From a virus, in IMG/VR virus record IMGVR_UViG_3300037487_000968, positions 62,001 to 126,000 of that record: 64,000 bases of DNA; one strand, 5' to 3'. The position numbers were made by a program, and so were the translations under genes. Under the pieces are notes generated by a model. It did no database searches. It saw only the letters and a list, made by a program, of their open reading frames with translations, and had not been told where the DNA came from. Positions within the stretch are counted from its first letter, which is position 1. Each line of letters opens with the position of its first letter. Shown in pieces: positions 10,005 through 18,313 of the stretch.

Positions 10005-10734
10005 ACTATTCTATGCAGTTGGCGATTCTTTTGTATTTGGGCAAGAAATGGGCCCCCCAATTACACCTCAAAATTTACATATATTTGACGATTATAAAAG
10101 ACGTCATTGTTATACCGGTATAATATCTGATGCACTAAAGATAGAGAATTATAAAAATAGTGCCTGCCCTGCCGCATCTAATGAACGATCGTACAGAATG
10201 TTAATAAACGACATAACTACCGCAATGTTGACATATAAGCCCGATGAAATTTTTGTAAATATAGGATTAACAAGTGCAACTCGACGAGAATTTTGTATGA
10301 ATGAAAGAGGGCATTACTACTTACATATGCATACATATGAACCGTCACTTGAGCATAATATACAGTGTCATGACTTATGGAAAGTTATAGTTAAAGACTT
10401 TAATCACTCATTAGGCGACGAAATGTTTAATGCCATGCTAATCTTGGGTATGCAAAATTTCTTATATGTTAATAAGATTCCGTACCTAATGTCTTACTCT
10501 TTACGTACACCCCATGGCATAGCAGTAACCAATGAGTGCGTGCCTGCACCTGTGTTAAACCAAATACGTTCGAGAAGATTTTTTTCGTGGCCGTCCTTCA
10601 TGGAATTCGTTTTAAATAATTCCTACGATAGGGGACCCGGGCACCATCCGTTAGAAGTGGGTCACTTAGCATGGGCCGAACTTCTTTTAAGGTATATAAA
10701 TGACAATAATTTATTAGATAATTCGGATCTATGA
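9997..10734 (+). CDS. SGNH-hydrolase-like protein, 245 aa
   Basis: YAVGDSFVFG near the N-terminus is the GDS block of SGNH/GDSL esterases. A late GPGHHP segment can supply the catalytic His. Such enzymes often add or remove O-acyl groups on sugars. I start at ATG 9997, which is right before the GDS strand and overlaps the previous stop by 8 bp. The longer frame starts inside the upstream gene. The ATGA overlap at its end couples it to the next gene. Confidence 0.6.
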   Translation: MIKLFYAVGDSFVFGQEMGPPITPQNLHIFDDYKRRHCYTGIISDALKIENYKNSACPAASNERSYRMLINDITTAMLTYKPDEIFVNIGLTSATRREFCMNERGHYYLHMHTYEPSLEHNIQCHDLWKVIVKDFNHSLGDEMFNAMLILGMQNFLYVNKIPYLMSYSLRTPHGIAVTNECVPAPVLNQIRSRRFFSWPSFMEFVLNNSYDRGPGHHPLEVGHLAWAELLLRYINDNNLLDNSDL

Positions 10735-12539
10735 AGATAGCCGTATTAATTGCAGGAGAATATAGGGAATTTGCAATTGCACATAAATTTTGGACATTCC
10801 TGGGTTGGCCAGATGTAGATTGCTATTTCTCTACATGGACACAGAGTTGTCGCGTTACAGACGATGTGCATATGCCATATACCTGCGAAATCATAACTAC
10901 TGAAAATATTCGAAGTCTAATAAATGTAATAGATCTAGAAATTACAGAATTAGTTGTGGAGGAATTAGGTAATCACTTCACAACATGGAAGATGATTAGT
11001 AGATGGAAATCTGCAATAAATTTATTAAGAAAATCAAAGATTCAGTATGATCGTGTTATATTAATACGCCCGGATATTGCTTTAGCGTACGATGAAAAGT
11101 TATTTAAAGAATTTATATATCAAAGTTTTAATGATAATGACTTATATGGTATAACTAATTCAGACCTTAATGTGCCATTTCCGTTAAAAGATCGAGGGCA
11201 AATGTCCGACTTGATGCTCTTAGGCACACAAAATAGTGTCATGAAATTGCTTGATTTACCCACAGATGGTTTCTTTAAAATACAAGATACGAAGAGGATT
11301 CCTATATTAATTGATGTTCATGCATACCTTGCTGAACATTGTTCAAAACTGTATAGTAGATTTATGAATATGCCGATAGCTGATCAGTGCATTGTTCGTA
11401 CCAATTGCAGGACATTAACTGATCCTACTTTCTATGATTGTAAATTAAAAGCAAAAGAATGGTGGGAGAAAAAACATAAAAAATTTTACTGGATGGGCGG
11501 AAATATATGGGATTATAAGTTATATCATGATACACATCCGGAAAGTAGAAGGCAAAGAACATTCAACACAGATAATATAAATCTCTGGGGAAAGATTGAT
11601 TTATCGTGTCATTGGGATAGTCCCCGCGGTAGCCAATCTTGGCACGCTCCAGACACAGAAGAAATATTCTTACGTAATAGTGCAGATAAGCACAATCAAC
11701 ATAAGATCACCTACGGAAAAACTGATATTACATATGACTACAATTCTTTCGGATTTCGTACAGATTCGGGGCCTAAAGAATTTGAAGATATAGGAACGAA
11801 TCCTGTATTTATGGTCGGCGGCTGTTCTATAACCGAAGGGATAGGACTACCCGAACACCGCATCTGGCATAGTTTCTTATACAATAGGCTTGCTGATCAT
11901 TGTAATAGACCTATGGTAAAACTCAATATGGGCAAAGGCGGTATCAGCATTGCAACAACAATACGATACATTTATACAATGATAGAACATTATAATGTGC
12001 ATCCTGATTTACTATATATTGTATTACCACCAGTAAGTAGGCAGGAATTAATAGTTGATAATCATAACGACTATGTACACCATTATATACCGGGTTTACC
12101 ACCGCCATTAAATGCCAGCCGTTTATTAAATAATGCTATAAATGTATTAAATAAAAATATAAATTATAGACAATTATATCATAATTGCTATCGTGATTTA
12201 TTATTTCTTAAATGGTTTCTTTTAGCCAAAAATATTCCGTGGTTCTTTAGTTCCTGGTCAAATGATTTTGCAGAAGAAACTATTAAACAATTAATACCCG
12301 CCGCTAGTGGGGCAGATTATACTATTCCGTCAGAGTTATTGATTAATTATATACCTGCGAAAATTTTATATAACGAATATATAAAACCCGATAATATAAA
12401 ATTTCCGCAGACGATTGCTAGAGATTATGTACATTATGGTCCCAATTCGCATCTTGATTTAGCAGATCAGATTTATGATAAATTAAGTAAACATAACAAC
12501 TTTAGGCATATATTAGAAAAATGGAGAAAAGATGACTGA
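10731..12539 (+). CDS. Fusion: glycosyltransferase-like domain plus SGNH-hydrolase-like domain, 602 aa
   Basis: Residues about 1-270 resemble the glycosyltransferase-like gene at 9207 (IAVLIAGEYR, CYFSTWTQ, DRVILIRPDIA). From about residue 340 a second unit begins with VFMVGGCSITEGIGLP, where GCS replaces the usual GDS of SGNH enzymes, and it ends with YGPNSHLD, a plausible catalytic His block. The fusion joins two activities that occur as separate genes on both sides, which supports one pathway. The Asp-to-Cys change in the GDS block may alter or abolish hydrolysis. Confidence 0.6.
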   Translation: MKIAVLIAGEYREFAIAHKFWTFLGWPDVDCYFSTWTQSCRVTDDVHMPYTCEIITTENIRSLINVIDLEITELVVEELGNHFTTWKMISRWKSAINLLRKSKIQYDRVILIRPDIALAYDEKLFKEFIYQSFNDNDLYGITNSDLNVPFPLKDRGQMSDLMLLGTQNSVMKLLDLPTDGFFKIQDTKRIPILIDVHAYLAEHCSKLYSRFMNMPIADQCIVRTNCRTLTDPTFYDCKLKAKEWWEKKHKKFYWMGGNIWDYKLYHDTHPESRRQRTFNTDNINLWGKIDLSCHWDSPRGSQSWHAPDTEEIFLRNSADKHNQHKITYGKTDITYDYNSFGFRTDSGPKEFEDIGTNPVFMVGGCSITEGIGLPEHRIWHSFLYNRLADHCNRPMVKLNMGKGGISIATTIRYIYTMIEHYNVHPDLLYIVLPPVSRQELIVDNHNDYVHHYIPGLPPPLNASRLLNNAINVLNKNINYRQLYHNCYRDLLFLKWFLLAKNIPWFFSSWSNDFAEETIKQLIPAASGADYTIPSELLINYIPAKILYNEYIKPDNIKFPQTIARDYVHYGPNSHLDLADQIYDKLSKHNNFRHILEKWRKDD

Positions 12540-13335
12540 TAAAAAAACAATTGTGGTTTGCGGGGACAGTTTTAATTACGGAATAGGTTGCGTAAATCAA
12601 CATACCCAGCCGTATGGAGTATTAACAGCCAAACATTTTGACTGGGATTTAGTTAGACTAGCAAGAGGTAGTGCAAGTAATTATGTTATACACCTACAAG
12701 GAAAATATGCAGCAAGAATGAATCCAAAACCGCATCTTGTAATACTAGGAACAACATCATATGATAGGCTAGAGTGGTTGGCAACAGGTAAAGAATTTAA
12801 AGGCGAACCCCGCCTTGAGGATGTTAATTATCATTTATATCCGCCACACCATCATCCTCAACCATTACACGATGCGCCAATGCCGTACCATCTTGCTGGG
12901 GATCCAAACTATCAACCTAAGATATTGAGCGAACAAATGGTCGCTATACCTGATTTTTTACATCATATCAAAACCTCGGGCTATGCAATAGATTATTATA
13001 AAAGATTACATAGTGAATCTATAGAAAAATTAAACCTAATTAATACCTATTACTTTGATATATTTGACTCTCTTATAAAAAGGGATTATGATGTAGGGGT
13101 AATATCAATGGCATATAGAATAATAAAAAATGCCGGCATTAATTGTGTTATATGCTCGCAAGAAAGTCAGTTTAAAGAATTAGTGGAAGATGAGAGAGAT
13201 TATTTCTTCCCTGATTGGGGTAGATGTACTGCAACCTGGCCAGATTCGGTAGGTAGTCTGCACACTGGCGAAGGCGGTCACAAAGATATAGCCAATCGTT
13301 TAATAAGTCATATTGAAACATATAACTTAGCCTGA
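12532..13335 (+). CDS. SGNH-hydrolase-like protein, 267 aa
   Basis: IVVCGDSFNYGIGC at residues about 6-19 is a good block I of SGNH hydrolases. LHTGEGGH near the C-terminus can hold the His. An internal HHHPQP-type stretch is unusual. It overlaps the fusion gene by 8 bp. Likely role, by family, is acyl transfer to or from a glycan. Confidence 0.6.
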   Translation: MTDKKTIVVCGDSFNYGIGCVNQHTQPYGVLTAKHFDWDLVRLARGSASNYVIHLQGKYAARMNPKPHLVILGTTSYDRLEWLATGKEFKGEPRLEDVNYHLYPPHHHPQPLHDAPMPYHLAGDPNYQPKILSEQMVAIPDFLHHIKTSGYAIDYYKRLHSESIEKLNLINTYYFDIFDSLIKRDYDVGVISMAYRIIKNAGINCVICSQESQFKELVEDERDYFFPDWGRCTATWPDSVGSLHTGEGGHKDIANRLISHIETYNLA

Positions 13336-13343
13336 GAATTATA

Positions 13344-14090
13344 ATGAAATTAGCTATATATGGAGATAGTTTTGCAGCACATCAATTGCATATTAAGGAT
13401 AATAACGGAAAAATATTACAAGAACATCTGGGTCGAGGTTGGCCAGAGATTTTGGAAGATTATCACGAAGTTAATAATTTTGGATCGTCCGGCACAGCAT
13501 TTATGTACAGCTACGAATTATTCCTAAAGAATTATAAAGATTATGATTTGAATATTTTTATTGCTACTTCACCACAAAGAACATACGTAAGAGCACTAGA
13601 TGGAAGATTAGTATTTGGGATAGACTTTGTGGATGAAGAGGTTGAACGAATTAAGAAAGCGCCATTTTATAATAGAAAATATATACACTTAGAGATACTA
13701 AAGAGTGTAAGAATATATTTAGAATTATGGCAGGATATAGAGTTATTACGTTACGCTCAACATGCAATGGTTAATAATTTATGGAATCTTGCCCCTAATA
13801 CACTAGTTATACCTGCATTTGAAGACTCGATAGAACAAACATGTTTTAATCTAAATGATTTATCTAGACAAGAATTAGATAATGTTGAAAATGGCTTATA
13901 TAGAAAACTTAACTATCCTGTAATGAAATGTTTAAGGAAGTGCCATTTTTCGGAAGAAAATAATAAGATATTAGCAAAATATATATTATCTGCAATAGAA
14001 TCAAATCAGAAGATATTTGAACTCGGCCATGCCGAGTTGGCGGTGCCTTCTAAAAATTTTAATTTTTATATGGAAGACAGTGAATTATGA
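13344..14090 (+). CDS. SGNH-hydrolase-like protein, 248 aa
   Basis: LAIYGDSFAAHQ at the N-terminus is the catalytic-Ser block, and the FGSSGTAF segment fits the Gly block. No clear Asp-x-x-His block is visible near the end, so activity is uncertain. It is the third consecutive SGNH-like unit. Its stop overlaps the cupin start by 4 bp. Confidence 0.55.
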   Translation: MKLAIYGDSFAAHQLHIKDNNGKILQEHLGRGWPEILEDYHEVNNFGSSGTAFMYSYELFLKNYKDYDLNIFIATSPQRTYVRALDGRLVFGIDFVDEEVERIKKAPFYNRKYIHLEILKSVRIYLELWQDIELLRYAQHAMVNNLWNLAPNTLVIPAFEDSIEQTCFNLNDLSRQELDNVENGLYRKLNYPVMKCLRKCHFSEENNKILAKYILSAIESNQKIFELGHAELAVPSKNFNFYMEDSEL

Positions 14091-14521
14091 AAAAAGTGTC
14101 AAAGCCATGGGGGTACGAGTTATGGATAGCCGATGGAGTCGATACTCCATATGCAAGTAAGCGTATATTATTTAAGGCAGGGAATAGAACTAGTCTGCAA
14201 GTCCACGAATACAAAATTGAAACAAATTATGTTCTTAGTGGATCGGGAATATTACATCGCAGTAAAGAGCCATTAGATCTAATTGTATTCATGCAGAATG
14301 GGATGACAGCACAACAGGTAAAAGATTACGAAGACACCTTTGAAGTAGTAGATCTGCATGAAGGGGTAATATTCAACATAACACCGGGATATGTGCATCG
14401 GGTTATTGCCATTACAAATTTAGAATTCATGGAAACAAGTACAACAGAGCTCGATGATGTTATTAGATTACAAGATGACACAGGAAGAGAACACGGTAGG
14501 ATATTAAAAGAACATGAATGA
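14087..14521 (+). CDS. Phosphomannose-isomerase type II-like cupin, 144 aa
   Basis: KPWGYELW followed by a strand with LQVHEYKIETNYVLSG matches the cupin domain at the end of ManC/type II phosphomannose isomerases, with His, Glu and Lys positions available for metal and substrate. It is one isolated cupin, without the GDP-mannose pyrophosphorylase part, and overlaps a nucleotidyltransferase gene by 8 bp. Probably a sugar-phosphate isomerase or epimerase of the pathway. Confidence 0.7.
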   Translation: MKKVSKPWGYELWIADGVDTPYASKRILFKAGNRTSLQVHEYKIETNYVLSGSGILHRSKEPLDLIVFMQNGMTAQQVKDYEDTFEVVDLHEGVIFNITPGYVHRVIAITNLEFMETSTTELDDVIRLQDDTGREHGRILKEHE

Positions 14522-16040
14522 TCTAACCGTTCTTATACTTGCTGCAGGCTACGGTCGCCGCATGGGCCCGTTCTCAAGAATGGTCAATAAGAGCCTTGTT
14601 CCTTACGATAACAAGCCATTAATTAGCCATATAATGGCTAAATTTGACCCTAATACAAAATTTGTTATCGCGTGTGGCAACATGGGTCAACAAGTTAAAG
14701 ACTATATGTTAAATGTACATTCTGAGAAAAATATAACTTTTGTTGATATACCCGAGTTTGATGAAGGCAATACGGGACCTGCCACAACTATAAAATATTG
14801 TGCAGAATATTTGCCAGAAAAATTTCTATGGATTACATGCGATACCTTGTTTGAATTTAATCTTGCTGATAAACTAGACCATAATTGGATTGCTGTATCG
14901 CCTGTAGATAGCACGGTGGCGCAGGATTATTGTTGGATAGAAAGAGATGGAGATACCATTGTAAAAATTCATAATAAGAAAAGATCTTCACATGCTGTTG
15001 ATGCATTTATTGGACTGATGTATGTCAACGATTCACAATTTATTAATAACCTTATTGACTCTAAAGCAAAAGATGCATATGAAGGGTTTAACAACATCGA
15101 TCTAAGAGCTTATACAGTAAGATCTTGGCAAGATTTTGGAACATATGAAAAATGGAAAATGCTTAGTGAAGGCTTACCTGAAGTAAGTTTTCCAAAGCCG
15201 GATGAACTATTCTACAGAGACAACAATAAAATTATTAAATTTACAACTGATGAAAAATTAGCACGCTTAAGGCACGAAAGAGCTCTTCTAAATCCATTAT
15301 GTATGCCCGCTAATGTTGTTCATAAAGGCAACTTTCTTATATATGATTATGCTGTTGGCGAAACACTATATACATGCCTCACACCTGAATTATTTAACAA
15401 ATTTATGAATTGGGCAGAAACAAAATTATGGAATCATGCAGGGACATTCGGTGATACATTTGGATATGCAGATAAGTTTTATCATAAGAAAACATTAGAG
15501 CGTCTAGAAAAATTTAGAGTAAAATATAGTACGTGGGTAGAATTTTCTATAGTAAACGGCCGAGATGTAAAAACAATAAAAGAATACATGTCTGAAATCG
15601 ACTTCACATGGCTAGCATCAGAAACAGAATGGAGATTTACTCACGGGGATATGCAGTTTGATAATATTATATATAATTCTATAACCGAACAATTTACAGC
15701 GATAGATTGGAGGACAGATTTTGCAGGAGACCAATACGGCGACATGTATTATGATTTAGCCAAGATGCTAGGTGGTCTATACCTAAGTTATAAATCTATA
15801 AAAGAAGATAAGTTTAGTTATGAAGAAAATGATGATCAGGCTATCATCGACTTCCCTTCAGTTGATCATGTAAATATATATGTATCACAATTGCAGGAAC
15901 GGGTTATGGCAATGGGTTATGATTGGCAAAAAGTAAAAACACTCGTGCCTATTATATATCTTAACATGGCTCCCTTACATACCGCACCTTTTGATAAATT
16001 CTTAATCGCATTGGCACAACTTTTCTTCTCGCAACTATGA
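14514..16040 (+). CDS. Fusion: sugar/choline-type nucleotidyltransferase plus APH/choline-kinase-like domain, 508 aa
   Basis: Residues about 4-230 carry LILAAGYGRRMGP and NKSLVP, the nucleotide-binding loop and following Lys of NTP transferases. From about residue 260 a kinase-like domain follows, with THGDMQFDNI (H-x-D-x4-N catalytic loop) and AIDWRTD in place of the DFG-like metal loop. The pairing recalls LicC- and LicA-type activities in one chain: phosphorylation of a small alcohol or sugar and its activation with CTP or another NTP. Substrate not determinable. Confidence 0.72.
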   Translation: MNDLTVLILAAGYGRRMGPFSRMVNKSLVPYDNKPLISHIMAKFDPNTKFVIACGNMGQQVKDYMLNVHSEKNITFVDIPEFDEGNTGPATTIKYCAEYLPEKFLWITCDTLFEFNLADKLDHNWIAVSPVDSTVAQDYCWIERDGDTIVKIHNKKRSSHAVDAFIGLMYVNDSQFINNLIDSKAKDAYEGFNNIDLRAYTVRSWQDFGTYEKWKMLSEGLPEVSFPKPDELFYRDNNKIIKFTTDEKLARLRHERALLNPLCMPANVVHKGNFLIYDYAVGETLYTCLTPELFNKFMNWAETKLWNHAGTFGDTFGYADKFYHKKTLERLEKFRVKYSTWVEFSIVNGRDVKTIKEYMSEIDFTWLASETEWRFTHGDMQFDNIIYNSITEQFTAIDWRTDFAGDQYGDMYYDLAKMLGGLYLSYKSIKEDKFSYEENDDQAIIDFPSVDHVNIYVSQLQERVMAMGYDWQKVKTLVPIIYLNMAPLHTAPFDKFLIALAQLFFSQL

Positions 16041-16732
16041 GTCAGTTTTTCAGTTTAAGTAGATATCCTGGCAAGACAGGAGAGTACTTCTTTAACTCAA
16101 TGTTCAAGAAATTTAGCATGCCTCATACATATACAGCTCTAGCATGTGATAATATTGCCGACGGTGTTAAAGATATGGCAGAAAGAAATGCTGCAGGATT
16201 TAGTGTTAGTATGCCATTTAAATCCGATGTAATAAAAGAAATAAACTTTATCGAAAATACAGTAGCTCGGTTTAATAGCTGTAACACTGTTTATCATGCG
16301 TCCGATGGATGGCACGGATACAATACAGATTACTTTGGTGCATATCATGTACTTCAACAGGTACCCAATAATGCAAAAGTATCCATCCTTGGCGACGGTG
16401 TTATGGGATCAATGTTTAAGAAAATATTAGGTGATGGAGCAACCATATATGCAAGAAAGTTAGGTAATTGGGAACAGAGATATAGGGCCGATGATGTCAT
16501 AATTAATTGTACATCTTTTGGTACAGCAAGAGAGGATTCACCCTTCAACATTCTTCCGTCTGCAAATCTAATAATAGATCTTGCAATCAAATCAAATCAG
16601 TTAGAACAACAATCTATTGCTGCAGATGTTAAATACACAGGCGGTATGGAATTCTATAAGCATCAGTTTATAAGACAGTTTGGAATTTATACAAAGAAAG
16701 TGATTACAATAGAAGATGTAAATAGCATATGA
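16037..16732 (+). CDS. Shikimate-dehydrogenase-like reductase, 231 aa
   Basis: GFSVSMPFK (K62) corresponds to the GxNVTxPxK catalytic-Lys motif of shikimate dehydrogenases. NTVYHASDGWHGYNTDY holds the Asn and Asp (about N83, D98) that bind the substrate, and VSILGDGVMG is the NADP-binding loop. It is shorter than typical AroE (about 270 aa). In this sugar-like operon it more likely reduces a related polyol or quinate-like intermediate than serves aromatic synthesis. Confidence 0.7.
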   Translation: MSQFFSLSRYPGKTGEYFFNSMFKKFSMPHTYTALACDNIADGVKDMAERNAAGFSVSMPFKSDVIKEINFIENTVARFNSCNTVYHASDGWHGYNTDYFGAYHVLQQVPNNAKVSILGDGVMGSMFKKILGDGATIYARKLGNWEQRYRADDVIINCTSFGTAREDSPFNILPSANLIIDLAIKSNQLEQQSIAADVKYTGGMEFYKHQFIRQFGIYTKKVITIEDVNSI

Positions 16733-17208
16733 TTAAACACATAGTAATGGATGTAGACGGTGTCCTTAATACAGGACATTTTTTATATAGTGATAAAGGA
16801 AAGATATTTAAAGTCTTTGGTCCGCATGATAAAGATGGTATTAAAATTGCTCAAAAATTAGGTCTTACTATTGATTTCATAACAGCTGATAAATCAGGAT
16901 GGGAAATAACATGCGCTAGATTAATTAAAGATTGGGGATTCACAAAGACTAGTGTTCATTTAGTTACTGAAGAAGATAGAATGGCATGGATCGAAGAGAG
17001 GTATAACCCGGAAGAAGTGGCATATATAGGTGACGGAATTCACGATGCGCCTATATTACAAAAAGTAGCAATAGGCATTGCACCCAATAGTGCCAGAAGA
17101 GAAGCAAAGGAATCAGCTAACTATATTACAGAAAGCAATGCCGGTTCGGGTGCTGTTCTTGATGCTATTCTTATAATACAAAAGATATTAACAAATGAAA
17201 AATTATAA
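16729..17208 (+). CDS. KdsC-like HAD phosphatase, 159 aa
   Basis: MDVDGVLNTG with D8 and D10 is HAD motif I. A late GDGIHDAPI is motif IV. The length and lack of a cap domain fit the KdsC family (C0 HAD phosphatases acting on 3-deoxy-octulosonate-8-P or N-acylneuraminate-9-P). It overlaps both neighbours. With a downstream aldolase and an upstream nucleotidyltransferase it suggests synthesis of a ketose-acid-like sugar. That link is inference. Confidence 0.8.
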   Translation: MIKHIVMDVDGVLNTGHFLYSDKGKIFKVFGPHDKDGIKIAQKLGLTIDFITADKSGWEITCARLIKDWGFTKTSVHLVTEEDRMAWIEERYNPEEVAYIGDGIHDAPILQKVAIGIAPNSARREAKESANYITESNAGSGAVLDAILIIQKILTNEKL

Positions 17209-18181
17209 ATTAGGTGTAGGCCCTATGAGTCGAGAGATTATCGGATGTATTAGCGAATATGGAGATCGCAATAATTTAATGGTAGTCGCATCTCGTAATC
17301 AAGTTGATTATAATTCTGGTTATGTATGTACATCTACGGAATTAGCAGAATTAATACTTAATCCTGCTACACTTATTTGTAGAGATCATTGCGGGCCATA
17401 CTTCAGTGATTCAGATAAGGGGTTATCTGTAAGTGATGCAATGGACGAATGTAAGAAAACTATAGAACAAGATATCAGCGCAGGGTTTGATCTTATACAC
17501 ATAGATGTTTCTAGAATACCCGATAAACAATTAATATATGCTAAAGAATTAATTGAATTCACCTTACATCTTAGTCCTAATATTATGTTGGAATTTGGGA
17601 GTGAAAATAATACAGGGACAGATTTAGCACCTAGCATGGCTCGTATAGATGAACAACTAGATTTCATCGGTCAATACAAAGATAATATTGTATTTTTTGT
17701 AACACAAACCGGTAGTTTTACTCAACATACGCAGGTAGGATCGTTTGATATTGATTTTACTAAACTTTTGGCGAAGAAAATACACGATGCAGGGTTTTTA
17801 TTTAAAGAACATAATGCTGATTATCTTACTCATAGCGATGTCAAATTACGTGGTCCAGGTGGCGTTGATGCGCTAAATATAGCACCCCAACTAGGTACCA
17901 TCCAAACAAAGATTTTGAAGGAATTATCTAATAATAGTATCGCCTGGCAAGATTTTGCGAAGATAGTTTATAATTCGAATCTCTGGACAAAATGGATACC
18001 GAAAAACATAAATGACCCGGCATTAGCGGTTATTGTTGCAGGACATTATATGTTTAACACACCACAATATAAACAGCTAATGAGCACAATAGATAAAGAA
18101 TTATTTATGGTACAATTGAAAAAAGAATTATTTAAAACATTAGATGTATATACAGGAGGTAATAATGACACTGCTCACTAA
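17195..18181 (+). CDS. GatZ/KbaZ-like class II aldolase subunit, 328 aa
   Basis: VVASRNQVD, a Gly-Tyr pair, then LICRDHCGPYFSD resemble the NQV...GG and GDHLGP motifs of tagatose-bisphosphate aldolase accessory subunits (GatZ, KbaZ), and FKEHNADYLT is also typical. In those enzymes it is a chaperone-like subunit for GatY. No GatY is visible here, so it may act alone. It follows the KdsC-like gene with a 14-bp overlap. Confidence 0.65.
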   Translation: MKNYKLGVGPMSREIIGCISEYGDRNNLMVVASRNQVDYNSGYVCTSTELAELILNPATLICRDHCGPYFSDSDKGLSVSDAMDECKKTIEQDISAGFDLIHIDVSRIPDKQLIYAKELIEFTLHLSPNIMLEFGSENNTGTDLAPSMARIDEQLDFIGQYKDNIVFFVTQTGSFTQHTQVGSFDIDFTKLLAKKIHDAGFLFKEHNADYLTHSDVKLRGPGGVDALNIAPQLGTIQTKILKELSNNSIAWQDFAKIVYNSNLWTKWIPKNINDPALAVIVAGHYMFNTPQYKQLMSTIDKELFMVQLKKELFKTLDVYTGGNNDTAH

Positions 18182-18290
18182 GATTAGAGATTTTATCGTA
18201 TACCGGTTATTTGGTAAATTGACTAGGGAAATTAAATATCGTAAACGATTAAAAGAAATGCGTAAACGCGACCCATTTATCTACAAATAA
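18165..18290 (+). CDS. Small basic protein, 41 aa
   Basis: A strong Shine-Dalgarno AGGAGG lies 6 bp before ATG 18165. The product is very basic and likely helical (repeated Arg and Lys, ending RDPFIYK). It overlaps the aldolase end by 17 bp in another frame and is followed by the cobalamin-type radical-SAM gene. Function unknown. It is the only peptide-sized gene next to the radical-SAM genes, so it is the best, though weak, candidate for a peptide substrate. Confidence 0.6.
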   Translation: MTLLTKIRDFIVYRLFGKLTREIKYRKRLKEMRKRDPFIYK

Positions 18291-18313
18291 ACATCAATAA
18301 TATACCGAACATT

